From assembly GCA_017303715.1 (NCBI GenBank), contig JAFLBZ010000003.1, forward strand, positions 148,945-212,944: a DNA stretch of 64,000 nt, in the 5' to 3' direction. Position numbers and translations under genes: made by a program. The notes beneath the pieces were generated by a model, which worked only from the letters and a program-made list of their open reading frames with translations, was not told where the DNA came from and did no database searches. Position 1 is the first letter of the stretch, and each line of letters begins with the position of its first letter. Below, piece by piece: positions 56,101 through 62,695 of the stretch. The stretch comes from Rhodothermia bacterium (GTDB taxonomy: Bacteria > Bacteroidota > Rhodothermia > Rhodothermales > UBA2364).

Positions 56101-56454
56101 TCAGAAGAAAAATTGTTCTTTGACCACCTTCCCGTCTTTAGCTTCATAAACCGCAATTTCTTCCATCTTAAAACGCTGTCCGTCTTGGGTGGTAATGTCC
56201 ATACTCATTACAACTGAAAAATGATTTCCGGCCACCATCGGATCCGAGACATGCCCACCGTGCCACTCTTTGATGGAAGACATAAACATTTTGCTCTTTT
56301 CCCGAACAGCTTCTATACCCTTCACTTCGGGAGACTGCGCATAAGATGGCTCAATTGAAACCACATCCGCCGCATAGAGCTCGTTGTGCGCACCCGAAAA
56401 ATCGTTGTTCCGGCAATAAGCCACCAACTTATCGGCAAGTTCTTGTATTGTCAT
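56101..56454 (-). CDS. SnoaL-like (NTF2-fold) protein
   Basis: A 117-residue protein shows the SnoaL/NTF2-like pattern: helical MTIQELADKLVAYCRNNDFSGAHNELYAADVV, then SIEPSYAQSP, KGIEAVREKSKMF and beta strands ending EIAVYEAKDGKVVKEQFFF. The fold is used by isomerases, hydrolases and ligand binders, so function is open. It has no signal peptide and is monocistronic. Confidence 0.85.
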   Translation of the reverse strand: MTIQELADKLVAYCRNNDFSGAHNELYAADVVSIEPSYAQSPEVKGIEAVREKSKMFMSSIKEWHGGHVSDPMVAGNHFSVVMSMDITTQDGQRFKMEEIAVYEAKDGKVVKEQFFF

Positions 56455-56542
56455 AACCTTATGTTTTTTAATGTGTTAACGTGGCGTTATACTGAATGAT
56501 ACGGTTTTTATTAAGACGGTTCAATATGTGACATGTTACCCA

Positions 56543-56578
56543 TAAAAAAAATAGCCGCATAGCCATAGACCATGCGGC
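56543..56578 (-). terminator. Intrinsic terminator of dapA
   Basis: Read on the minus strand, GCCGCAT (56572-56578) pairs with ATGCGGC (56554-56560), with two more inner pairs, and is followed by TATTTTTTTT. It lies about 50 bases past the dapA stop. Confidence 0.88.
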
Positions 56579-56626
56579 GCTCTCCGGAACAAGCGGACTT
56601 AGAACCACGATATAAGTTCTGTAAAA

Positions 56627-57517
56627 TCAGACGGTTTGCTCTAAGTTCAAAGCGTTAAAGACGGACATCAACTTTGCTTTTGGCCCTTCACTCATCGGGA
56701 TCAATGGGAGGCGCATGAGTGGGTTCATCAGCCCCATCTCACCCAATAGGGTTTTAATCGGAATGGGGTTGGACTCGTAAAAACAGGCTCGCATGATGTC
56801 TAAAAGTGCGTAGTGTAAGGATTTGGCAGCCGTGAAGTCTCCAGCAAGACACAAGCGTACCAAGTCTGTAAAGGGGTGTACCACGGCATTCGCCAATACG
56901 GAAATTACACCATCGCCGCCCAAAGCAACAATGGGCAAGACCAATTCGTCGTCGCCGGCATAGACCGCAAAGCCTTCTGGACGGTTCCGGATAATGTCCG
57001 AGATTTGGGCAAGGTCTGCGGAGGCTTCTTTCACAGCCACCACCGTCGGGACATGCTCGGCAATGGCCAACATGGTCTCGGCCTTGATGTTAGAACCGGT
57101 TCGCCCCGGCACATTATAGGCGATAATGGGGCAATCGGTGGCCTCGGCAACTGCCGCAAAGTGGGCAATATAGCCATTGTGAGTAGGTTTGTTGTAGTAG
57201 GGGCCTACAATAAGGAGAGCATCAGCGCCAGCTTCGGCGGCCTCGCGAGAATAGCGGATGCAGTCGGAAGTGTCGTTGGTTCCCGTACCAATAATAACAG
57301 GGATGCGCTTGTTGGTGTATTCGATCGCCACTTCTACAATCCGGCGGCGTTCTTCTCCAGAAATGGTAGGGTTTTCTCCGGTGGTGCCGAGCAGTACAAT
57401 GCCTTCTACCCCTCCAGAGATCACAAAGTCAATATGGCGGCGCAGTGCGCCAAGGTCTAATTGGTTGTCTGCTGTAAATGGGGTTACCAAAGCAGGAGCA
57501 GTTCCTCTGAAAATCAT
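56627..57517 (-). CDS. dapA: 4-hydroxy-tetrahydrodipicolinate synthase DapA
   Basis: DapA condenses aspartate semialdehyde with pyruvate in lysine and diaminopimelate synthesis. The 296-residue TIM-barrel protein has GTTGENPT (44-51), the catalytic Tyr134 in YNVPGRT, the Schiff-base Lys163 in VAVKEAS and the late GGDGVISVLANAVV. The ATG at 57517 (MIFRGTAPAL) is the family start; an open frame extends 15 codons upstream. No other dap gene is adjacent. It faces fabG divergently over a long control region. Confidence 0.96.
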   Translation of the reverse strand: MIFRGTAPALVTPFTADNQLDLGALRRHIDFVISGGVEGIVLLGTTGENPTISGEERRRIVEVAIEYTNKRIPVIIGTGTNDTSDCIRYSREAAEAGADALLIVGPYYNKPTHNGYIAHFAAVAEATDCPIIAYNVPGRTGSNIKAETMLAIAEHVPTVVAVKEASADLAQISDIIRNRPEGFAVYAGDDELVLPIVALGGDGVISVLANAVVHPFTDLVRLCLAGDFTAAKSLHYALLDIMRACFYESNPIPIKTLLGEMGLMNPLMRLPLIPMSEGPKAKLMSVFNALNLEQTV

Positions 57518-57796
57518 GTTTTTAATCAATTTAGATGTTGTTGTGGTTGGTTTGTGTGGCATAGATGAGTGCCTTGTTGTAGTTGCGCTTTTGTTTGCGC
57601 GGGTTAGGATTCTTCATCATGTTACAACAGGTTAAAGGTTGCGTTAAAGACGGCCACAAGCAATGAGGCTGTCTGATGAACGATACGAATCCTCTAATTA
57701 ATTTACAAGCAAGACAAAACTCCAAATTATATTTCACAATTGATACACCACTTCAAAAGGCTTGTTTTTTTACAGCAAGATCATTATCTTTCTTTT

Positions 57797-57814
57797 GTTT
57801 GAAAGTTTTCAAAC
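57797..57814. promoter_or_regulatory. Perfect 18-base operator-like palindrome
   Basis: GTTTGAAA-GT-TTTCAAAC is symmetric with eight-base arms. The form suits a dimeric repressor such as a TetR or LacI type. It is 170 bases before fabG and 280 before dapA. Confidence 0.5.
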
Positions 57815-57845
57815 ACACAAAACGTTTCAAGTATCTTCCACCACC

Positions 57846-57897
57846 TTTTGTCTAAAGTTCATGCTTACCGATATTTGCATCTGACTTTGAGACAAAA
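57846..57897. promoter_or_regulatory. Long inverted repeat upstream of fabG
   Basis: TTTTGTCT-AAAGT (57846-57858) pairs with ACTTTGAGACAAAA (57884-57897), one base bulged, around a 25-base loop. It could be a pair of protein-binding half-sites or a hairpin in a leader RNA of the rightward gene. Confidence 0.4.
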
Positions 57898-57983
57898 GAA
57901 AACCCTATTTTGAACCGTTCTCGCCGTAAAAGTATCCCCATATTGCTATTACCCTTACCGATTTAACCAACAAAAAACGACGT

Positions 57984-58730
57984 ATGCAAAAAAGACTCGC
58001 AAACAAAGTGGCCATCATTACGGGTGGCAGTCAAGGAATTGGCCGCGCAACTGCCGAACGCTTCGTTAAAGAAGGAGCAAAAGTGGTGATAGCAGATGTG
58101 AATATCGAAAAAGGGGAAGCATTTGTAGCAGACCTTCAGGCACAAGGACATGAGGCCGAATTTATCCGCGTGGATGTTACCTTGAAAGCAGATACCGACG
58201 CGATGGCCGCTTTCGCCCACAAGACTTTTGGGAAAGTGGATATTTTGGTAAACAATGCTGGCATTACCAAAGACAGCACCCTTGCCAAAATGACGGAAGA
58301 AGCGTTTGATCGCGTTATTGCTGTAAACTTAAAAGGTGTTTTTAACAGCACCCAATCCACCATTCCTTACATGATTGAAGGTGGTTATGGCCGGATTCTC
58401 AACGCCGCTTCGGTTGTTGCCTTGTATGGTAATTTTGGCCAGACCAATTATGTGGCGACCAAGGCCGGCGTCATCGGGATGACCAAAACTTGGGCGCGGG
58501 AATTGGGCCGTAGAGGGATTACTGTGAATGCGGTTGCGCCCGGTTTTATCGCAACCGATATGGTTAGTACGATTCCGGAAAGGGTTCTGGAGGTTTTCCG
58601 CGAAAAAACACCCGTTTTACGCCTTGGAGAAGCGGAAGACATTGCAAATGCCTATTTATTTTTAGCCAGTGATGAGGCTTCGTTTATCACGGGAATCACC
58701 TTAAGTGTGGACGGTGGGCTTACGCTCTGA
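57984..58730 (+). CDS. fabG: FabG-type 3-oxoacyl-ACP (or acetoacetyl-CoA) reductase
   Basis: A 248-residue classical SDR with all catalytic parts: TGGSQGIG (13-20), NNAG (90-93), Asn115, Ser143, and Tyr156/Lys160 in YVATK. The family C-terminal GITLSVDGGL is present. It reduces 3-oxoacyl-ACP with NADPH in fatty acid synthesis, or acetoacetyl-CoA in polyhydroxybutyrate synthesis; sequence alone does not decide. It is single, behind an operator-like palindrome and closed by a strong terminator, which suggests conditional expression rather than the constitutive fab cluster copy. Confidence 0.92.
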   Translation: MQKRLANKVAIITGGSQGIGRATAERFVKEGAKVVIADVNIEKGEAFVADLQAQGHEAEFIRVDVTLKADTDAMAAFAHKTFGKVDILVNNAGITKDSTLAKMTEEAFDRVIAVNLKGVFNSTQSTIPYMIEGGYGRILNAASVVALYGNFGQTNYVATKAGVIGMTKTWARELGRRGITVNAVAPGFIATDMVSTIPERVLEVFREKTPVLRLGEAEDIANAYLFLASDEASFITGITLSVDGGLTL

Positions 58731-58749
58731 TTTTTCTTTTTCTGGTTAA

Positions 58750-58778
58750 GGGCTTTTGGAGACGAAAGCCCTTTTTTT
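58750..58778 (+). terminator. Intrinsic terminator of fabG
   Basis: GGGCTTT (58750-58756) pairs with AAAGCCC (58765-58771), followed by TTTTTTT. Confidence 0.9.
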
Positions 58779-58920
58779 ACAACGATAATTTACGGGTTAA
58801 AATCTACCAGCCTTCGGTTACGCGCAGCCACCAGCCTTCGACAATCCTCTGCCAGTAAAATACGCTTGGGATGGATGCAAAACCCGATGACCCGTATCTT
58901 ATTAACCCATAACTCACTTT

Positions 58921-58980
58921 ACCGAAATGCAAAAAGCTCCGCAAGGGGCTTTTTTTCTGATTACTTGACAAAACCTTTAT
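58921..58980 (+). repeat. Left copy of a ~60-base flanking direct repeat
   Basis: It starts ACCGAAATGCAAAAA and ends CTTGACAAAACCTTTA. A near-identical copy in the same orientation lies at 63546-63606, beyond the last gene of the secreted cluster. In this copy AAAAGCTCC-GCAA-GGGGCTTTT forms a terminator-like hairpin followed by T's; in the other copy that stem is mismatched. Confidence 0.85.
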
Positions 58981-58993
58981 AAATTTTTATACT
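58965..58993 (+). promoter_or_regulatory. Sigma-70-type consensus promoter into the cluster
   Basis: TTGACA (58965-58970) and TATACT (58988-58993) are separated by exactly 17 bases. The -35 part is inside the flanking repeat and the -10 part just outside it, so the right-hand repeat copy has the -35 but not the -10 (CTTAGG there). Transcription would enter the heptanucleotide tract. Confidence 0.55.
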
Positions 58994-59038
58994 TACGCAA
59001 ATCTTATATGTATAGTCACTTTTAAACCAAATACAACA

Positions 59039-59152
59039 ATGGAAAAGCCTCAAGCCTCAAGCCTCAAGCCTCAAGCCTCAAGCCTCAAGCCTCAAGCCTC
59101 AAGCCTCAAGCCTCAAGCCTCAAGCCTCGTTTTAAGCAGTTTTAATACCTAG
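59039..59152 (+). CDS. Possible repeat-encoded leader peptide
   Basis: An ATG at 59039 opens a 37-residue frame that reads the heptanucleotide tract as MEK(PQASSLK)n and stops at TAG 59150. It is in the same frame as the downstream lipoprotein gene, separated from it only by that TAG and 39 bases. Each added or lost heptamer would shift the frame and end the peptide sooner. Whether it is translated is unknown; it may simply be repeat sequence that happens to be open. Confidence 0.3.
   Translation: MEKPQASSLKPQASSLKPQASSLKPQASSLVLSSFNT
59046..59128 (+). repeat. Heptanucleotide tandem repeat, 12 copies
   Basis: The unit AGCCTCA repeats head-to-tail without a single mismatch for 83 bases (12 AGCCT cores). 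It has no spacers, so it is not a CRISPR array. It sits in the presumed leader between the promoter and the first gene of the cluster. Perfect short tandem repeats slip during replication, so the copy number is expected to vary between cells or strains. Confidence 0.97.
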
Positions 59153-59191
59153 GGTTCCACCTTCCGATGTTCTCTTAATAAATTTTATGTA

Positions 59192-60400
59192 TTGACGCTC
59201 ACGCTATTCTTCTTTTTTATCTCAGGTTGCGACTTTTTTGGTTCCAATAAGCAAATAAAGGAACAAGTAGCGGATCTTATTATTCTCCCTTTTCAAAAAA
59301 CAAGCCTAAGCAAAACAGATAACTTTGACGCCTATGAAGCTGCTATAAATGGAGAACTTACGTGTTTTGTTAGCCAATTAGCACCTGAAGAGTCACCGTT
59401 TAAGTATCAATACCATCAGATTAAGCTACTTTTTGCACCGCGTTTACTCACTGAAATATCCGATTTAAAAGTGGTTCAGGGACTAAGGTATTCCTTGGAT
59501 GAAGAGCGGAGCGGAGATACCAAACGATATGCAAGATGCCTGTTCCCAAAGACAGAGAAATTATCGAGGCTACTTCTCCAACATCTTCAATTTGACCCGA
59601 CCCAGCCCCTGCCAGAGAATTTAATGATTGATGAAACATCTTTATCATCGCCACTGTCCAAAACAGCAAATACGTTTAAAATGATTTGCTCAACAACCAC
59701 CATTACCTCAACCATCCAGGGCGTAACCTATCCATCTCTCACTCGGATTAACTATGACGATTGTATTGAAATCCATATCGAATTTCTCACTCCTCCAGAC
59801 TTGCCAGCTATGCCAATTTGGGATTATGAACAATATGCAGGCGGTGGCGGCGGTGTTGGTGGCGGGGATACGGCATCTGGAGGCGATCATCCTGATGATG
59901 TGTTGGAAATACCGCCCGATTGTAATAACTTTAAAAACTTATCAGATCCAAAGTCAAAAACATACTGCAAGAGTCCCCTCCTTAATGAAAAACAAAAACA
60001 GACGATTAAAAATGAACTCGATAAAATATATTCTTTAGGTGGAATTTGTGCGATTTTAGCTGAACTTGGGTACAGGCATTTAAACAATTTTAAAACATTT
60101 AGCGGAGCTACCTATGCAGATTATGATGTTCGCTATGATCATGAAAAACATCCTATATTTGGGTTTGCTCTTCCTTATGGAGATTATATAGCGTTGCTGG
60201 ATGATCTGGTCAATGAACCAACAGTTTATTTTTTTACATCATCCAGAAGGCCACCAAAGATGACTCTAAGATACGCATTAGTGCATGAATTAGATCATTT
60301 ATATGGTTACCAACATCCTATAAACGAGTCACCTAAAACCAAATTGGAATCGCCAAATGCGGCATCTTGCTCGCAAGACCCTCAAAAGTTAACTTTATAG
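59192..60400 (+). CDS. Lipoprotein with putative zinc-peptidase domain (HELDHLYGYQH), member A
   Basis: A 402-residue protein has a lipoprotein signal (LTLTLFFFFISGC, Cys13), so it should be anchored to a membrane, probably the cell surface. A ~200-residue N-terminal part is unknown. A Gly-rich linker (about 216-232, GGGGGVGGG) follows. The C-terminal domain has cysteines near DCNNF, KTYC, GGICAILAELGY and SCSQ, and H365-E-L-D-H-L-Y-G-Y-Q-H375, which fits HExxHxxGxxH, a zinc site with a catalytic Glu. No downstream Met-turn is visible, so it is not a standard metzincin. The start is a TTG at 59192; the nearest ATG (59187) is out of frame by one base, so the true start or an indel is open. It is A+T-richer than genes to the left. 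Confidence 0.75.
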   Translation: MTLTLFFFFISGCDFFGSNKQIKEQVADLIILPFQKTSLSKTDNFDAYEAAINGELTCFVSQLAPEESPFKYQYHQIKLLFAPRLLTEISDLKVVQGLRYSLDEERSGDTKRYARCLFPKTEKLSRLLLQHLQFDPTQPLPENLMIDETSLSSPLSKTANTFKMICSTTTITSTIQGVTYPSLTRINYDDCIEIHIEFLTPPDLPAMPIWDYEQYAGGGGGVGGGDTASGGDHPDDVLEIPPDCNNFKNLSDPKSKTYCKSPLLNEKQKQTIKNELDKIYSLGGICAILAELGYRHLNNFKTFSGATYADYDVRYDHEKHPIFGFALPYGDYIALLDDLVNEPTVYFFTSSRRPPKMTLRYALVHELDHLYGYQHPINESPKTKLESPNAASCSQDPQKLTL

Positions 60401-60430
60401 AAATGTATTCGGGTTAATTTGACTAAATGA

Positions 60431-60482
60431 CATACAAGCCCAAGGCATGTTGTACTTCGTTCAGCTTTCTCGGGCTTGTATG
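60431..60482 (+). terminator. Long inverted repeat between peptidase A and partner 1
   Basis: CATACAAGCCC (60431-60441) pairs perfectly with GGGCTTGTATG (60472-60482) around a 30-base loop; CTTTAATCTT follows. It may reduce read-through between the two genes or act as a terminator; partner 1 starts 27 bases later. Confidence 0.55.
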
Positions 60483-60508
60483 CTTTAATCTTCAATAAAA
60501 AACAAGAA

Positions 60509-61117
60509 ATGATGACTATTTATTCTATCAAAAAAGATGCCTTCTCCCTCCGCCTCATGATATTACCCGTATCTTTTATCATGTTAATTTCTTCGTCCGT
60601 ACTCGCCCAGCCTATGTCGTTGGCGCAAGCAGATGAAATTTTCTTTCCCTTGATCTTTAAAGCCTACGTTAAGCGAGAAAAACCAAATATTTTTGAACGT
60701 CTAAGAACCAAAGAACCGACTATAAAAATCTATATAGACCCTTTAATATTGGATTCTTCTGCTTCCATTTTGTTGTCTGATAAGAGGAAACAGCTTATAC
60801 AGAAAAATAAAATCCCCAAACAATCTTTTTACATATATCGCCGATGCTCTACACTTGAAAATTATATTTCTTTCTTACCTAACGAGCCAAAATACTTTGA
60901 AAGAATAGAATTTTACAACACAAATTGTAAGCCTTTAATCCCTTACGTGGTGATCCTCATCAGTGAGCCACAGTATAATGTGAACGATAAAAGTTGGGAA
61001 GCATATCTTGACATGCAATATTCAATGGGTCTGATCCAATATAAAGTCCGTCTTAAAAAATCGTGGTGGGGAAAATGGAAGGCCAAGTTCAACGTTCATT
61101 ATACAATACAAATATAA
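60509..61117 (+). CDS. Exported partner protein 1, unknown function
   Basis: A 202-residue protein has a signal peptide (hydrophobic LMILPVSFIMLISSSVL, cut at VLA/QP). I do not recognise its family. The C-terminal third, with IPYVVILISEPQ, SWEAYLDMQYS and YKVRLKKSWWGKWKAKFNVH, parallels the same region of the two proteins at 61198 and 62692. There are two cysteines (RRC and NTNC), consistent with one disulfide. The ATG at 60509 (or 60512) is preferred; a TTG at 60476 would lie within the upstream inverted repeat. It follows peptidase A in the same direction. An inhibitor, immunity or chaperone role for peptidase A is suggested by position only. Confidence 0.7.
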   Translation: MMTIYSIKKDAFSLRLMILPVSFIMLISSSVLAQPMSLAQADEIFFPLIFKAYVKREKPNIFERLRTKEPTIKIYIDPLILDSSASILLSDKRKQLIQKNKIPKQSFYIYRRCSTLENYISFLPNEPKYFERIEFYNTNCKPLIPYVVILISEPQYNVNDKSWEAYLDMQYSMGLIQYKVRLKKSWWGKWKAKFNVHYTIQI

Positions 61118-61197
61118 TCGAACGCTATTTGTATGTGTAAAAAGGAGGTATTGGTTGTTGCTGATGCACTTATGTCTCACTCTGAAATTATACTTTA

Positions 61198-61878
61198 ATG
61201 CCTAAGATATTCATCTTCTTTATTGTGTTATTTTGTGCATCACATCCGAGGTTGTTGGCACAATGTGAACACATCATCCAACCGACTCAAAAAGAAATAG
61301 ACGAAGGATATGCCCAGATGTCCTCGGCGTTTATTCGGATTGTTTTGTCGGTTTTTTTTGAAGACAAATCACCTCTAATAAACAGGGCTGCGGGCAAAAA
61401 AGTTTCCCTACGATTTGTTGACCATGAACGATTAACCAAACCGGGCGATTTTTTCGGAACTAAACTCCTTCATGACACCCCACCATGCTGGGAAGGGACT
61501 TTGCCCGCAAAGAAAAGAATTGCAAAACGTATTTTGCAGGAGGCCAACAAATTAGGCGCGTTTTACATTGATTCCCGGAATGAACGCAAAATGCTTGACA
61601 AAATAAAGGTTAATAAACCATCTGATCAGGGTAACTTCTGGGCACCGCCTTTCGACTTCACCTATTTAATCTTAGCAATCCCCAGAAAAGGCGGCCCCTA
61701 CAGTCCTGGAATGTACATTGATGAAAAAGAAGCCTTTCCAGATGCGTGGTCTATGCGAGTGACCAAAGTTACGAGGGGAAGCATCTTTTATTATGATATC
61801 ACCCTGCAAGAAATTAGCCCAAAAACATGGGTACTTGTTCATGCACGAGGGCTTTTTGGATTTATGTTTGATTTTTAA
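61198..61878 (+). CDS. Exported partner protein 2, paralogue of partner 3
   Basis: A 226-residue exported protein has signal MPKIFIFFIVLFCASHPRLLA and mature start QCEH. It shares with the protein at 62692 the ordered blocks QCEH, EGYAQ, RIVLSVFFED, RFVDHERLTKPG, CWEGTLPAKKR, EANKLGAFYIDSRNE and ILAIPRKGG, so the two are clear paralogues. A tiny 13-codon frame (61164-61205) preceded by AAAGGAGGT overlaps its start by eight bases and could couple translation. No catalytic motif is evident, although the conserved IDSR and CWEG blocks mark a real domain. It has no peptidase gene directly upstream, unlike partners 1 and 3. Confidence 0.75.
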   Translation: MPKIFIFFIVLFCASHPRLLAQCEHIIQPTQKEIDEGYAQMSSAFIRIVLSVFFEDKSPLINRAAGKKVSLRFVDHERLTKPGDFFGTKLLHDTPPCWEGTLPAKKRIAKRILQEANKLGAFYIDSRNERKMLDKIKVNKPSDQGNFWAPPFDFTYLILAIPRKGGPYSPGMYIDEKEAFPDAWSMRVTKVTRGSIFYYDITLQEISPKTWVLVHARGLFGFMFDF

Positions 61879-61957
61879 TAAACCAAATCCACAAAGCATT
61901 CAATTGAATATCTTGCAAACACTTAGACCAAAACGCTACTTTAAACAGCAATGCCCT

Positions 61958-62695
61958 ATGAATACATTATTAAGCTATGTACTCAACATCTTATTTGTTT
62001 TTTCCACGCTAACCACATCGGAAGCCAGTGGAGAAAAAAACAATCTCCCCTTGCCTTTTCCAATTAGTTTTGTATCATATAAGTGGTATGATAATATGGG
62101 TGGGGAAAATCCAAAAAGAAACGAAAATAATGGTGAATATCAGCCACCTTTATGTCCGAACAATGATCAATTAACCCGAAAATATTATTGCGACAAATCT
62201 CGTGTTTCAACCCTTTCAGCGACGGATCATGAAAGGGCTAAAAAAATATTAGATGAAACAGCAAAGCGCGGGCCTACTTGCGCCAAAATTGCTGAAGTTG
62301 GCTATTATATGCTTGCAACCAATGTGATTGTAACCGTTCCACAAATTAACCCAAAGGAACTACCACCGGAATACAAACACTACGAGAATGTGTGGGGGTT
62401 CTCATATAAAGGGACACATGCGTTTTTTGATGAAATAACGGGCAAAGTCTTGGGTGTAAATGCTGGTTTCCTGACATTAGATGCACGGGTTCTTCAAGGG
62501 AATGGTATAGAAAATATAATCCCAAACAAGACCTTTACGTTTGAATGGTTACTTATTCATGAACTCGATCACATTTTTACGGGAAACCCTGGCCACGTAG
62601 CCCTTGATCCTACTGGTCACGAAAACTTATATACAGACAATACACGTACTTGCGCCCCCAGTTCACGTACTAATGCATACCAAACAAGTCTATGA
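61958..62695 (+). CDS. Exported putative zinc-peptidase domain protein (HELDH), member B
   Basis: A 245-residue protein has a signal-like N-terminus (MNTLLSYVLNILFVFSTLTTSEASG). It has the same C-terminal domain as the lipoprotein at 59192: cysteines at LCPNN, KYYC, GPTCAKIAEVGY and RTCAPS, and HELDH at 201-205. His213 follows one residue later than in member A (HELDHIFTGNPGH). It lacks member A's ~200-residue N-terminal part and Gly-rich linker, so the shared ~150 residues define the domain. The ATG at 61958 is chosen because the upstream 55 codons overlap the preceding gene. Its stop overlaps the next start as ATGA, so the pair is translationally coupled. Confidence 0.75.
   Translation: MNTLLSYVLNILFVFSTLTTSEASGEKNNLPLPFPISFVSYKWYDNMGGENPKRNENNGEYQPPLCPNNDQLTRKYYCDKSRVSTLSATDHERAKKILDETAKRGPTCAKIAEVGYYMLATNVIVTVPQINPKELPPEYKHYENVWGFSYKGTHAFFDEITGKVLGVNAGFLTLDARVLQGNGIENIIPNKTFTFEWLLIHELDHIFTGNPGHVALDPTGHENLYTDNTRTCAPSSRTNAYQTSL

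Larger units (their letters stand above)
57518..57983. other. Divergent dapA/fabG control region
   Basis: These 466 bases have no credible gene. They contain a perfect 18-base palindrome and a longer inverted repeat described separately, so at least one of the flanking genes is likely to be regulated. Confidence 0.6.
58731..59191. other. Intergenic region opening the accessory cluster
   Basis: After the fabG terminator there is no conserved gene for 400 bases. The stretch holds two copies of CCAGCCTTCG (about 58808 and 58832), the first copy of a ~60-base repeat, a consensus promoter and the heptanucleotide tract, each listed separately. Confidence 0.7.

Noticed and set aside
57531..57737. 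68-codon minus-strand frame upstream of dapA
   Set aside because: It runs through the dapA leader, has no recognisable content and ends just before the dapA start.
59046..59128. CRISPR-like array
   Set aside because: The unit is seven bases with no spacers, so it is a simple tandem repeat.
59039..59191. Phase-variable translational fusion of the repeat leader to the lipoprotein
   Set aside because: All three frames leaving the tract meet a stop before the lipoprotein's first codon (TAG 59150 in the current frame, TAA earlier in the others).
60431..60482. Integron attC site
   Set aside because: The inverted repeat is fully paired and lacks the RYYYAAC/GTTRRRY core sites; no integrase gene is visible.
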